Counted from the first letter of the stretch, positions 1 through 8,389 are shown. The stretch is 64,000 nt of DNA from Faecalibacterium duncaniae (GCF_010509575.1 NZ_CP048437.1:2108001-2172000); one strand, 5' to 3'. Notes: generated from the sequence alone by a model not told the origin. Made by a program: numbers and translations.

Positions 1-135
1 AAGTTGACTAAGCATATCACAAACATTTTCAAAAGTCGAATTAAATGAAAATGAATTGAAGTCTGCCTTTTTATCATACAATTGAAATAGGACGTTCGTA
101 TCAAAAAACAGCCAATATTCTTTTTCATTCGACAT
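1..135 (-). CDS. PIN-domain-like protein, N-terminal part
   Basis: Reading leftwards from ATG at 135, 45 codons are open to the window edge. Near residues 8-16 the protein reads WLFFDTNVL, the hydrophobic-then-Asp-Thr-Asn start typical of PIN nuclease domains, where the Asp is the first metal ligand. The start codon lies inside the end of hsdM (11-nt overlap), so the two genes are probably translationally coupled. PIN proteins are metal-dependent RNases or DNases. A role beside a type I restriction system is inferred only, since the rest of the gene is outside the window. Confidence 0.55.
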   Translation of the reverse strand, partial: MSNEKEYWLFFDTNVLFQLYDKKADFNSFSFNSTFENVCDMLSQL

Positions 136-1630
136 GATATCCAATCGCCCCCAGCTTTTCCTTAATTTCTGCCTCTAGCTTATGCGATTGCTTGAACAAA
201 TCCGACAGTTCAGATGTCAGCCGAGCCATTTTCTCTTCAAACGGCTCACCATCATCTTCCTGTTCCTCAACCCCAACATAACGGCCCGGCGTTAAAATAT
301 AATCCTGCTCTGCAATTTTCTCCGTATCAACAACTGCGCAGAAACCTTTTACATCTTCCAGTGTACCATTAACATAAGCATTGTAGGTATCGGCAATTTT
401 TTTTATATCCTCATCGGTCAGTTCACGCAGCTTGCGGCTCACCATATCGCCCATCTTCCGGGCATCGATAAACAGCGTTTTTCCGGCTTGTTTCTTGCGT
501 TTAGAGATAAACCAGAGCGAAACTGGAATTTGGGTCGTATAGAAAAGCTGTGTCGGCATGGCAATGATACAGTCCACAAGGTCAGCATTCACAATATTCT
601 TGCGAATGTCACCTTCACCGCCAGACTGAGAAGAGAGCGAACCGTTTGCAAGCACCATACCCATGCGGCCACCCGGTGCAAGATGATAAATCATGTGCTG
701 AAGCCATGCAAAGTTCGCGTTGCTTGCAGGCGGCATACCATACTGCCAGCGTACATCATCTTTGAGCTGCTCTGCGCCCCAGTTCGACAGGTTGAAAGGT
801 GGATTCGCCATGATATAGTCTGCCCGCATGGTCGGGTGCTGGTCGTCAAGGAATGTATCCGCCGCATACTTTCCAAGGTCGGGTTCAATGCCACGAATGG
901 CAAGGTTCATCTGCGCCAGTTTCCATGTGGTAGGGTTGGAATCCTGTCCATAAATCGAGATATCGTTGATATTTCCACTATGGTTCTCTACAAATTTTGC
1001 AGACTGAACAAACATACCGCCGCTGCCGCAGCAAGGGTCATACACTCGTCCCTTAAACGGTTGTAGCACTTCCACCAGCGTCCGCACAACACAGGACGGC
1101 GTAAAGAACTCGCCTCCGCGCTTTCCTTCCTGCTCTGCAAACATCGACAGACAGTATTCATAAGTGCGTCCCAGAATGTCCTTTTCGCTGCCGTGTTCAA
1201 TCATTTTGATGTTCGTAAACAGGTCAACGACTTCGCCCAACCGCCGTTTATCCAGTTCCTGGCGTGCGAAATTTTTCGGCAGGATATCCTTCAGGCGCAC
1301 GTTTTCTTTTTCGATAGCGCGCATTGCATCGTCAATTACCTGACCGATTTCCGGGTCATGTGCCTTTGCAGAAACATCGCTCCAACGCGCACCAGCAGGC
1401 ACAAAGAAGATTCCCTCCGATGTGTACTCGTCACGATCTTCCTCAAAGCCATCACCGTCTGCAACCAGCTGATTGTACTTATCTTCAAAACGATCCGAAA
1501 TATATTTCAGGAAAATAAGACCAAGGACGACACCCTTATACTCTGAAGCATCCATATTGCCCCGAAGCACGCAGGCAGCATTCCAAATCTGCTTTTCGAA
1601 TCCAATGTCGGCGGTGTTTTTCTCTGCCAT
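125..1630 (-). CDS. hsdM: Type I restriction-modification DNA methyltransferase subunit HsdM
   Basis: A 501-residue N6-adenine methyltransferase, normal length for HsdM. An N-terminal helical HsdM domain (about 10-130) precedes the N6_Mtase domain. The SAM-binding motif DPCCGSGG is at 198-205 and the catalytic NPPF at 276-279. The C-terminus (about 470-501) is a charged coiled coil of the kind that contacts HsdS. In the family, HsdM with HsdS methylates adenines and protects DNA from HsdR. HsdS and HsdR are not visible here; the next gene downstream is a PIN protein. The start is preceded by a CGGAGGT ribosome site and a good promoter. Confidence 0.95.
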   Translation of the reverse strand: MAEKNTADIGFEKQIWNAACVLRGNMDASEYKGVVLGLIFLKYISDRFEDKYNQLVADGDGFEEDRDEYTSEGIFFVPAGARWSDVSAKAHDPEIGQVIDDAMRAIEKENVRLKDILPKNFARQELDKRRLGEVVDLFTNIKMIEHGSEKDILGRTYEYCLSMFAEQEGKRGGEFFTPSCVVRTLVEVLQPFKGRVYDPCCGSGGMFVQSAKFVENHSGNINDISIYGQDSNPTTWKLAQMNLAIRGIEPDLGKYAADTFLDDQHPTMRADYIMANPPFNLSNWGAEQLKDDVRWQYGMPPASNANFAWLQHMIYHLAPGGRMGMVLANGSLSSQSGGEGDIRKNIVNADLVDCIIAMPTQLFYTTQIPVSLWFISKRKKQAGKTLFIDARKMGDMVSRKLRELTDEDIKKIADTYNAYVNGTLEDVKGFCAVVDTEKIAEQDYILTPGRYVGVEEQEDDGEPFEEKMARLTSELSDLFKQSHKLEAEIKEKLGAIGYHVE

Positions 1631-1670
1631 GGTTCAATACCTCCGTTTTAGCTCAACAAATTCTGCTTTG

Positions 1671-1699
1671 AGTATAGCACAGATGTGCTGATTTTCCAA
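1671..1699 (-). promoter_or_regulatory. Sigma-70-type promoter of hsdM
   Basis: On the minus strand TTGGAA (1699-1694) and TATACT (1676-1671) are 17 bp apart, with a TG extension before the -10. The box lies about 40 bp upstream of the hsdM start. Confidence 0.75.
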
Positions 1700-1792
1700 T
1701 TTGTGCACACAAATTCTTTGTAAGATGCTTCAATTTCCGGCAGATAAGTCCTACTATCACAACTTTATCGCAATAAATTTCACAAAACTATC

Positions 1793-1821
1793 TTGACGCA
1801 CCCTGCAAACCATGATATTCT
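1793..1821 (+). promoter_or_regulatory. Candidate promoter of the mobC-relaxase operon
   Basis: TTGACG (1793-1798) and TATTCT (1816-1821) are exactly 17 bp apart and point towards mobC, giving a leader of about 600 nt. Assignment to mobC is inferred from direction only. Confidence 0.5.
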
Positions 1822-1844
1822 CTGTCACAAATCCCACCGATTTT

Positions 1845-1868
1845 GTGGATTGGTTTGAAACCATCCAC
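1845..1868. repeat. Inverted repeat upstream of mobC
   Basis: GTGGAT...ATCCAC arms enclose GGTTT...AAACC, an almost perfect 24-bp dyad with one unpaired base. It begins an 800-bp stretch (1631-2433) without a convincing gene, lying just ahead of a mobilisation operon. It may be part of oriT or an operator. Confidence 0.45.
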
Positions 1869-2350
1869 AAGATGTGGTCGTGTTCATTTTGAACACTGCC
1901 TCGCCGTGGATCATCCCTGAAAGATTAACCGCCCCGCAACACACCCGATCTATTTTGCCGCCGATTCACCCGACAAAATCCATCGCTGCGCTGCGTGGGC
2001 GGTATTTTTCTTTATGGGAAACGTACCTTGAAAATTTCATGAGCCGACCGGACGTGATACCGACTTTCCGTCAACGCCGCTGCACAAACAGGGGCAGGAA
2101 CTTCGTTCGGAGCAAACGGTGACCCCATTACATGAGCAGCACCACCTCTACTTATTTTTGCGTCTTAACAATTCGGAAACATTTGTTGAAAATGCGTTTT
2201 GAGCGCAGCGGTAGAGGGCAAGAACCGTCCCGTGGCCACAAATTTTCAATTCTTGAAAATTTCCTGTCCATCCGGGACTTCACTTCTCAAACTCTTGCGA
2301 GTTTTCCAAGTGATCTTGTTGGGGCGTGCCTGCCCCAAACCCTGCTCATC

Positions 2351-2372
2351 ATTCGTGCCTTACGGCACGAAT
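2351..2372. other. Candidate oriT hairpin of the mobC/relaxase module
   Basis: ATTCGTGCC (2351-2359) and GGCACGAAT (2364-2372) form a perfect 9-bp stem with a 4-nt loop, 62 bp before mobC. A strong inverted repeat beside mobC is where relaxases of this type normally bind and nick. No nick sequence was recognised, so the oriT role is inferred from position. ORFs in 1874-2437 have no family features and are not called. Confidence 0.45.
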
Positions 2373-2433
2373 GGAACGGCGTGTCGTGCTTACATAACTT
2401 CACCGAGGAGTTATCGAACAGACAGGAGGTACA

Positions 2434-2868
2434 ATGACCAAAACGAATGTTCAACTGACCCCTAGCAATTCCCAGCGCCACGACACGCCGAACAACAAAA
2501 CGCACATCATCAAGTTCCGTGTGACAGCGGAGGAAAAAGCGTCACTGGAACTCACTTGCAAACTCCTGAATCTCTCCCTCTCCACTTTTATCCGCCGAGC
2601 CATTCACAACGTCAAAATCGAGAAAACGGTCATCGTTGCCGGCGGCGGTGAAGAAACCCTGACCGCTGTTTCCACCCTGCTTGCTCAGTGCAGCAAGGTG
2701 GGCGGCAACCTGAACCAGCTTGCAAGGCACTTCAATTCCGGCGGTGCAGACACCGAACAGATCCGGGCGAAACTCCTTGACGAACTTGCAGACCTGACCG
2801 CATTTCGGCTGCACGCCGAGAAAGTTCTGGGTGAACTGTATGGCAACGCTCAAGCATATCGCCTCTAA
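2434..2868 (+). CDS. mobC: MobC-family relaxosome accessory protein
   Basis: A 144-residue protein. Residues about 25-60 form a ribbon-helix-helix-like DNA-binding segment (HIIKFRVTAEEKASLE... LSTFIRRAI), followed by the MobC signature VGGNLNQLARHFN. MobC proteins bind oriT and help the relaxase melt the nick region. ATG at 2434 follows an ideal AGGAGG (2424-2429). The 3' end overlaps the relaxase start by 29 nt, so the two are co-translated. Confidence 0.9.
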   Translation: MTKTNVQLTPSNSQRHDTPNNKTHIIKFRVTAEEKASLELTCKLLNLSLSTFIRRAIHNVKIEKTVIVAGGGEETLTAVSTLLAQCSKVGGNLNQLARHFNSGGADTEQIRAKLLDELADLTAFRLHAEKVLGELYGNAQAYRL

Positions 2869-4375
2869 GAACTCGGACTACACCGCCATTGAAGCGTACC
2901 TGATCTACCAACACGATGAGTTCACCGGAAAGCAGCTTCTGGATGAACAGGGCAAGCCGAAGCTGCGGGAATCCTACCTGCTCGACACCCTTGAGTGCGG
3001 TGATTTCTCATTTGCAACGGCCTGTCTGCTGGCAAACCGCAAGTATGGCAAGAACACCCAGCATGGTGATATTAAAAGCCACCAGTATATCATCAGCTTT
3101 GACCCACGCGATGCAGCCGACAACGGCTTGACCATGGAAAAGGCACAGGCACTTGGCCTGAAATTCTGCGAAGAAAACTTCCCCGGTCATCCCGCCATCG
3201 TCTGCACTCACCCCGATGGGCACAACCATTCGGGAAACATCCATGTCCACATCGTGATCGGCAGCATCCGAATGCGAGAAGTGGAACGCAAGCCCTATAT
3301 GCAAAAGCCCCGCGACTGGTGTGAGGGTATGAAGCACTCCAGCACGGCCCAGACCATGCGGCACTTGCGTGTCGAGGTCATGGAGCTGTGCGAAGGTGCT
3401 GGACTGTACCAGATCGACCTGCTCAACGGCTCGAAAGAGCGTGTCAGCGAAGCTGAATATTGGGCGCGTAGGCGTGGTCAGTTGAAACTTGACCGTGAAA
3501 ACGCAGGCCTCGCCGCAACCGGACAGCCGCCCAAGCAGAAGAAGTTTGAAACCGTAAAAGACACCTTGCGGAAACAGATTTCTTCAGTGCTGTACCGTGC
3601 CACGAGCTTTGAAGATTTTTCCGACAGGCTCATGCAGCAGCACGGCATTGCCGTCAAGGAAAGCCGTGGACAGCTTAGCTTTCTGCCCGCTGGCAGAACG
3701 AAGTTCATCCGAGCGAAACATCTCGGGGACAAGTTCGACAAGGCAGAAGTGCTTGCTGCCCTTAACGCAAACGCCGAACGCAAACCCAAGGCGCAGTTCA
3801 AGCAGGATACCATCGGGAAACTGATCGACATCCAGTCGAGGATGACCGAGGGCAAGGGCATCGGCTATAAGCGTTGGCTCACGAAACACAATCTCAAAGT
3901 TATGGCACAGACCGTGAAGCTTCTGCAGGAAAAGGACTTGACCGACGAGGACGTCTTGAACCAGCGCATCGCTGAACTGGAAACCAAGTATCACGACGCA
4001 CTGGCGGTGGTGAAAGACCTCGAAGGTCGCATGAAAGCCAACAATGAGCTGCGCTATCACATCGCAGCCTACACCAGCACCAAGAATGTCGCACAGCAGT
4101 TAAAGACTGCCAAACGACCCGCAGCCTTTGAGGAGCAGCACCGTGCAGAGCTGACAGCATACCGGGTGGCAGCAGCCTATTTCAAGGCAAATAACCTCAC
4201 CAAGCTGCCCAGCCCGAAAAAGCTAGAAGCCGAGTATGCGCAGCTGGCATCCGAAAAGGCAAAGTTCTACGAACAGTACAAGGAAGCCAAGGAAGAACTG
4301 TTCAAGCTGAAAACCGCAAAGCAGAATGTTGCGTCCTTTTTCCGGGAGGAAGAACCGGCGCAGCAGGAGAGATAA
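2840..4375 (+). CDS. Relaxase/mobilisation nuclease (VirD2-like, MOBP type)
   Basis: About 511 residues. The N-terminal relaxase domain carries the metal-binding histidine cluster near residues 127-137 (HNH...HVH, then IVIGS); a catalytic Tyr is likely among those in the first 25 residues. The C-terminal half is charged and helical. Relaxases nick oriT, stay attached to the 5' end and pilot the strand to the coupling protein. ATG at 2840 is preferred to GTG at 2831 because MATLKH matches the usual start of the family. It overlaps mobC by 29 nt. It may serve the ICE or be left from a separate element; the tRNA scar at 8.3 kb lies between it and the ICE backbone. Confidence 0.9.
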   Translation: MATLKHIASKNSDYTAIEAYLIYQHDEFTGKQLLDEQGKPKLRESYLLDTLECGDFSFATACLLANRKYGKNTQHGDIKSHQYIISFDPRDAADNGLTMEKAQALGLKFCEENFPGHPAIVCTHPDGHNHSGNIHVHIVIGSIRMREVERKPYMQKPRDWCEGMKHSSTAQTMRHLRVEVMELCEGAGLYQIDLLNGSKERVSEAEYWARRRGQLKLDRENAGLAATGQPPKQKKFETVKDTLRKQISSVLYRATSFEDFSDRLMQQHGIAVKESRGQLSFLPAGRTKFIRAKHLGDKFDKAEVLAALNANAERKPKAQFKQDTIGKLIDIQSRMTEGKGIGYKRWLTKHNLKVMAQTVKLLQEKDLTDEDVLNQRIAELETKYHDALAVVKDLEGRMKANNELRYHIAAYTSTKNVAQQLKTAKRPAAFEEQHRAELTAYRVAAAYFKANNLTKLPSPKKLEAEYAQLASEKAKFYEQYKEAKEELFKLKTAKQNVASFFREEEPAQQER

Positions 4376-4387
4376 AGGAGTGTGCGT

Positions 4388-5323
4388 ATGATCAATCTGA
4401 AAATCGACCCGGAGTTTCAGTCCCAGATTCCCCCTCTGACCGATGATGAATTTAAGCAGCTTGAAGAAAATATCCTCAAGGAAGGCAAGCTGATTTCTCC
4501 TTTGATTGTCTGGGGTAATACCCTTGTTGATGGACACAACCGTTATGAAATCGTTCAGGAGCATCCCGAAATCTCTTTCTCCACGATGCCGCTCCCATTT
4601 GAAAGCAGAGAAGAAGTCCTCGCATGGATCTGCAAGAATCAGTTGGGGCGGCGTAATCTGACCCCGGAGCAGAAGAAGTTCCTTATGGGGAAGCAGTATT
4701 CCTCTGAAAAGTGTACCGAAGCATTTCGCGGCAATCAGCATACTGTAAAGAAATCTGGCGGTGTTCAATCTGAACACAACCAGAAGCCCATGAAAACCTG
4801 TGAGCGCATTGCACAGGAAAATCACAGCAGCGCAAGTTCAGTCCGCCGTGCAGAATACTATGCCCACGGCGTTGACGTTGCGGATGAACTGTCTCCCGGT
4901 TTCCGTGATCGGTTCTTCCGCGAGGAACTGCACATTCCCGATTATCTTCTCGAAAATCTCGGCAAGGCCAAGCCTGAAGAACAGGCTGAAATTTTTGAGG
5001 AAATCAAGAATTATGTGCCGAAGCCGAAGAAAGTCAAGCCTAACAAAGTAACGGTGAAGCAGGCAGAGAAAGCCGCCAGCAACACCATTGATGAAAACTA
5101 TGATGTTCCCCAAAAGTTTCTCGAACTGTACTACCGGCTCCACAATGCTGAATCTCTCATGCGAAAGAGTTGGGAAGTTACGTTCGACTTGAACCCGAAA
5201 CTTCTTACGCATCCGGAACAGGTCAAAGTTCTTCGCTTTGCCTTGAAACCTCATCTTGAATTTTTGAAAACGCTGGACGAAGTTCTTGCAGAATCCAGCG
5301 GTGAATCCTCTAAAACGGCATAA
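4388..5323 (+). CDS. ParB/Srx-fold domain protein
   Basis: About 311 residues. Residues 15-85 show a ParB N-terminal fold (LEENILKEGKLISPLIVW, then LVDGHNRYEI in place of SGHRR). Helices about 85-160 follow (NLTPEQKKFLMGKQY..., then a CERIAQENHSSASSVRRAEYYA helix-turn-helix-like stretch). It lacks the canonical GERR arginine patch, so it may act as a DNA-binding accessory protein rather than a CTP-dependent partition ParB. ATG at 4388 fits AAGGAG at 4376-4381 better than the upstream GTG (4382). It starts 12 nt after the relaxase and is probably the same transcript. Confidence 0.75.
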   Translation: MINLKIDPEFQSQIPPLTDDEFKQLEENILKEGKLISPLIVWGNTLVDGHNRYEIVQEHPEISFSTMPLPFESREEVLAWICKNQLGRRNLTPEQKKFLMGKQYSSEKCTEAFRGNQHTVKKSGGVQSEHNQKPMKTCERIAQENHSSASSVRRAEYYAHGVDVADELSPGFRDRFFREELHIPDYLLENLGKAKPEEQAEIFEEIKNYVPKPKKVKPNKVTVKQAEKAASNTIDENYDVPQKFLELYYRLHNAESLMRKSWEVTFDLNPKLLTHPEQVKVLRFALKPHLEFLKTLDEVLAESSGESSKTA

Positions 5324-5467
5324 CGACAGGCACTTGTAAGCCATCAACGGGCCACCAGCCGCAAGTGCAGGGTGGAAAACTTCCGCGCCCTTGCGCCTGA
5401 TATGAAATTGGAACTTTGATTTTCTCGCCCGACTTTGCCACGGTGGGATGATCAAAGGAGCGTGCGT

Positions 5468-5785
5468 TTGAACAAAAAGAAAAAGTCCACAAACACTTCC
5501 CCCTACCCCGATGAAGTCATCGACCGTCTGGCGCGGGCATTCTACCCGGCCATCCTTGCCTGCTGGAACAGCGAGGATGGACAGCGAGAGTTTGCCGCGT
5601 GGCAGGTGGAACAGGCTCATCTCTCCGGCAAAGAAAAACAGAGCGTTCCCGACGGGGAACGCCCTGTTGTACATATCGCTGTCGTATGTGGATTTTTCAG
5701 GGTGCGTCCTTCGGGGCGCACCCTGTTTTTGTTGCTTTCAATCTATTTGATTACTTATTCTTTTAGTTTCAAATTGCTCAAATAA
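5468..5785 (+). CDS. Small hypothetical protein of the mobilisation module
   Basis: TTG at 5468 follows AAAGGAG with normal spacing and opens a Lys-rich, then helical product (PDEVIDRLARAFYPAILACW...). The first 60 residues look like a real small protein. The rest of the frame runs through two GC-rich hairpins including a terminator, so the C-terminus was probably altered by rearrangement. Function unknown. Confidence 0.4.
   Translation: MNKKKKSTNTSPYPDEVIDRLARAFYPAILACWNSEDGQREFAAWQVEQAHLSGKEKQSVPDGERPVVHIAVVCGFFRVRPSGRTLFLLLSIYLITYSFSFKLLK
5643..5662 (+). repeat. GC-rich hairpin before terminator
   Basis: GCGTTCCC (5643-5650) and GGGAACGC (5655-5662) form an 8-bp stem about 35 bp before a second, stronger terminator hairpin. 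Confidence 0.5.
5698..5732 (+). terminator. Rho-independent terminator of the mobilisation operon
   Basis: CAGGGTGCG (5698-5706) pairs with CGCACCCTG (5717-5725), and a T-run follows. It lies 25 bp before the end of the convergent immA-like gene. Confidence 0.8.
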
Positions 5786-6897
5786 ACTGTTTTCGGCTTT
5801 TCTAATGTTCCATTCGGCAAATCTAATAAAGATTCGACTTCTTTTGGATATAAGCTCAAATTATAATTGTACGAAAGTTCATCCATAAACTCTTGAGGGG
5901 TGAACACATTCTCGGTCAATAGCATCATAACAGCAGTCTTCAAAAGTGTTGGACTTGCTGTTACTAAAATATTATCTAATGGTTCTTGTTTGCGTATACC
6001 TCTTCTCTGCATTGTTCGTATTATTTCTTGGTACTCTTCCATCGTAATAAGACCCAATGAAAAAGATCTCCGTGCCATAGCTTGAATAGAAACCTTCCAT
6101 TTACGTTTTAACTCTGTATATGCTGGAATTGATTTGGGATTGACTGCTGCATCTTTAGCAAAACCTTCTCTAGGTAATAAAAATGCTGCAGCAAATTCGT
6201 TTGCCTCCTTCTCACGTTCTTTGAATTCATCTCGATCAATTTTTTCGATATCCTCACTCCAACCATGCAAGCAAATATGTCCAAGTTCGTGAGCAATATC
6301 AAAATGAACGCGTGAAGCTGCCGTTTTGTTTTCTGAATAGCCGATTAAATATATATCTTCGTCTCCAATTCTAACCAACTGACTAAACGCATCTATGTCA
6401 TTCGTCTCAACCGGAAACTTCGTTACAATAATTCCATTTGACTCTACCAGCGCAACGATATTTTCTATCGGGCGAGTTCCAAGGTGCCATTCTCGACGTA
6501 GGGTTGCGGCTGCTTCTTCCGGTGTCTGTCCAAAGCAATCTGGTATTGTGCGATGTGGAAATTCTAGATATTCCTGTAGAAATACAAAAATATCGGCTAA
6601 AAACTCCATCTTTTGTGTTTGGGCTTCTCTGTATCTAGAGCTAGTGGTTAATAATGCACGGAAATATGTCGATCCAATTTCCGCTTTCATATCAGACTCG
6701 CAGAAAAAACGTTCGGGAAAATCCAATGTCCTTGCAAGAGCTTCAATCGCATTCAGGTCCACACGTTTTGTTTTTTCTCTTTCATACATATAAATGCTCT
6801 GCCGACTACATCCTGATTTTTCAGCTAGTTCACTAACGGAAAATCCTCTATATATTCTTGCCTTCTTTAGGCGTTCTCCATTCAAATTGCCCTGCAT
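5755..6897 (-). CDS. XRE helix-turn-helix + ImmA/IrrE metallopeptidase
   Basis: A 380-residue fusion. An N-terminal XRE helix-turn-helix (about 8-62, LKKARIYRGFSVSELAEKSG) is joined to an ImmA/IrrE peptidase domain with the zinc motif HELGH at 203-207. ImmA/IrrE proteases cleave cognate repressors, for example to induce ICEBs1 or in the Deinococcus DNA-damage response. The fused form commonly acts as regulator or antitoxin-like partner. It lies 29 bp downstream of the DUF5986 gene in one operon under a promoter with an operator-like palindrome, so autoregulation through the helix-turn-helix is likely (inference). Confidence 0.88.
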   Translation of the reverse strand: MQGNLNGERLKKARIYRGFSVSELAEKSGCSRQSIYMYEREKTKRVDLNAIEALARTLDFPERFFCESDMKAEIGSTYFRALLTTSSRYREAQTQKMEFLADIFVFLQEYLEFPHRTIPDCFGQTPEEAAATLRREWHLGTRPIENIVALVESNGIIVTKFPVETNDIDAFSQLVRIGDEDIYLIGYSENKTAASRVHFDIAHELGHICLHGWSEDIEKIDRDEFKEREKEANEFAAAFLLPREGFAKDAAVNPKSIPAYTELKRKWKVSIQAMARRSFSLGLITMEEYQEIIRTMQRRGIRKQEPLDNILVTASPTLLKTAVMMLLTENVFTPQEFMDELSYNYNLSLYPKEVESLLDLPNGTLEKPKTVYLSNLKLKE

Positions 6898-6926
6898 GGC
6901 AATCGAGCCCTCTCTTTCTCCTATAA

Positions 6927-7682
6927 TTAGCCTTCTGCGCTTTCATCCCACTTTTTAAGTCCAGCAACCTTTTTCTTACGCTGCTCAGCTTTCTTAGTCA
7001 GCTTTATACCCATATCAGGTGTATCAAAGTTGCTATTTTCTTCGTCTACCGTTTCAACCACAGCTACATTATTCAAATCGATGTATCTGCTCCAATTAGC
7101 CTGCTCTATGACAGTGAGCATCCGATTTACCGTTACTGCACGAATTGCCGTTAACCCAGTTTCATAGTTTGCATTGAACAGTATCAAAACGTGTCTTTTC
7201 AGTTCGTCAAGACTATCTACCAGAGTATACAGCAATTTCAAAAGTTGCTGCTTCATCGCCTCTTGATCAGAAGGTGTTTCAGGGAGCATCGACATCTGAT
7301 TAAAATCATCATCTCTTAAGTCAGCGTTTATAATACCTGCCAAAAGGTCAAGATAATGCGATTGGTTTCTTCTTGCCTGCGTTCTTTGCAGTTCTGCAAA
7401 ACGCTTTTCTCTCATAATAGTATAAAGGCAGCCATTCTTTTTGCAGTATATAACAGCCATTTCCCATGGTCCACGTGCAACAACATATGCCTGGCATTCA
7501 TCATTATAGAAAGCCTTACATAACGCCGTATTAATAAAATCCCATACAGCCGACGGAGAGCTATTATGCGTCCGGATTTTTCTATTATGCTCTTGACTAT
7601 CATTTCCTGTCGCACTTGACACGCATTTTGTAATTTTACGTGCGATTTCTTCATCTGTCAAGTATGCTGGAATTCTTTTCAT
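6927..7682 (-). CDS. DUF5986-like protein, partner of ImmA/IrrE
   Basis: About 251 residues. The protein contains a compact region around VWDFINTALCKAFYN...AYVVARGPWEMAVIYCKKNGCLYTIMREKRF and a Lys-rich tail (KKAEQRKKKVAG). It resembles the DUF5986 family often encoded beside ImmA/IrrE regulators; its activity is unknown. ATG at 7682 with GGAGGA at 7691-7696 is chosen over ATG at 7730, which would lie about 10 nt from the predicted transcription start. The pair may be a toxin-antitoxin or phage-response unit (inference). Confidence 0.65.
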   Translation of the reverse strand: MKRIPAYLTDEEIARKITKCVSSATGNDSQEHNRKIRTHNSSPSAVWDFINTALCKAFYNDECQAYVVARGPWEMAVIYCKKNGCLYTIMREKRFAELQRTQARRNQSHYLDLLAGIINADLRDDDFNQMSMLPETPSDQEAMKQQLLKLLYTLVDSLDELKRHVLILFNANYETGLTAIRAVTVNRMLTVIEQANWSRYIDLNNVAVVETVDEENSNFDTPDMGIKLTKKAEQRKKKVAGLKKWDESAEG

Positions 7683-7730
7683 GTAAAATATCCTCCATAA
7701 TTTAATCAGATCGAGTTTATACGGTCGCAT

Positions 7731-7748
7731 ATGCTATCTGTATAGCAT
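7731..7748. promoter_or_regulatory. Operator-like palindrome over the DUF5986 promoter
   Basis: ATGCTAT (7731-7737) and ATAGCAT (7742-7748) form a perfect 7-bp dyad with a 4-bp centre. It overlaps the -10 box and the expected transcription start, a classic repressor position. Confidence 0.6.
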
Positions 7749-7775
7749 TATAGGCGTTTTTGATATTTTTGTCAA
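7747..7775 (-). promoter_or_regulatory. Perfect sigma-70 promoter of the DUF5986-immA operon
   Basis: On the minus strand TTGACA (7775-7770), a 17-bp spacer and TATAAT (7752-7747): a full consensus match. Such a strong promoter normally needs repression, consistent with the overlapping palindrome. Confidence 0.85.
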
Positions 7776-7824
7776 TAGTTCCAAGCATCAAAAGCTCTAT
7801 TGACATTTCTCATCTTACCTCATA

Positions 7825-7866
7825 TTATAAAAGCAGGATACCCAACAACTGAAAGGCATCCTGCTT
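7825..7866 (-). terminator. Terminator of the DUF6061-like gene
   Basis: AAGCAGGAT (7831-7839) and ATCCTGCTT (7858-7866) form a 9-bp stem. Read on the minus strand it ends in TTTTATAAT, so it closes the small gene at 7901-8137. Confidence 0.7.
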
Positions 7867-7900
7867 CTGTTTAATTATTCTTACTTTTATGTCTCAAATC

Positions 7901-8137
7901 TCAGTAGTCCACTACTGTTTCCAAATATTCTTCCGGATCACCATTCAGAATCAAATCAGCATACGCCAGAGGGTCATTGTAGATGAGATAGTCTAACTCC
8001 GACCTCTGCGCCATGGTCACATTCAACGCATCCTCGACCCCGGTGCAGTCGATGGAAATTTTTCTTCCATCCCGGAGCAGCAGCTCCACGCATCCGGTGT
8101 CCATGTTGAAATGACAAGCTCTTGCATCGTACTTCAT
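7901..8137 (-). CDS. DUF6061-like small protein
   Basis: 78 residues with an N-terminal beta-rich half (CHFNMDTGCVELLLRDGRKISID) and a helical half ending in an acidic tail. AGGAGG lies 8 nt before ATG. It resembles small Firmicutes proteins of the DUF6061 type; function unknown. It sits alone between two terminators. Confidence 0.6.
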   Translation of the reverse strand: MKYDARACHFNMDTGCVELLLRDGRKISIDCTGVEDALNVTMAQRSELDYLIYNDPLAYADLILNGDPEEYLETVVDY

Positions 8138-8239
8138 ATTCGTGTCCTCCTGAAATCATGTTGTAGCTTATGTCGGTCAATCTATGATTTCGGATTTTAT
8201 CTTCCACGGACACCTGCGTTGAATTTTCCGAAGAAAACA

Positions 8240-8287
8240 AATAATCCGAACCCATCTCCTATCGGAAACAAGTTCGGATTATTTTTG
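8240..8287. terminator. Strong terminator behind the tRNA fragment
   Basis: A perfect 12-bp stem (8240-8251 with 8272-8283) encloses a 20-nt loop. T-rich sequence follows on the plus strand. On the minus strand it lies directly 3' of the tRNA CCA end, as the terminator of an intact tRNA gene would. Confidence 0.75.
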
Positions 8288-8289
8288 TT

Positions 8290-8334
8290 TGGTCCGAGTG
8301 GCGAGAATCGAACTCACGGCCTCTTGAACCCCAT
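8290..8334 (-). pseudogene. tRNA-Pro(GGG) 3' half: probable integration att scar
   Basis: Reading on the minus strand: anticodon loop ATGGGGT (anticodon GGG), stem TCAAG, variable loop AGGCC, a T-arm with TTCGATT loop and 5-bp stem, acceptor strand CACTCGG, then ACCA. The 5' half (acceptor CCGAGTG, D-arm, CTTGA stem) is absent; the sequence changes abruptly at 8335. This is the pattern left when a tyrosine integrase crosses over in the anticodon loop and the tRNA 3' end forms the att repeat. The missing half lies on the high-coordinate side, so the element should extend rightwards from here. Confidence 0.7.
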
Positions 8335-8389
8335 TGTGCTTCTCTCGAAAACACAATGTACAATCCGATACTGCCTAGACTCAGTATCG
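8332..8389. repeat. Two hairpins abutting the tRNA crossover point
   Basis: CATTGTG (8332-8338)/CACAATG (8352-8358) and CGATACTG (8366-8373)/CAGTATCG (8382-8389) are perfect inverted repeats. The first straddles the point where tRNA identity stops, as integrase core-type sites do. Confidence 0.45.

Noticed and set aside
1874..2437. Plus-strand ORFs between hsdM and mobC
   Set aside because: No ribosome sites, no domains, rich in Pro/Arg/Ser; the region is better explained as promoter and oriT DNA.
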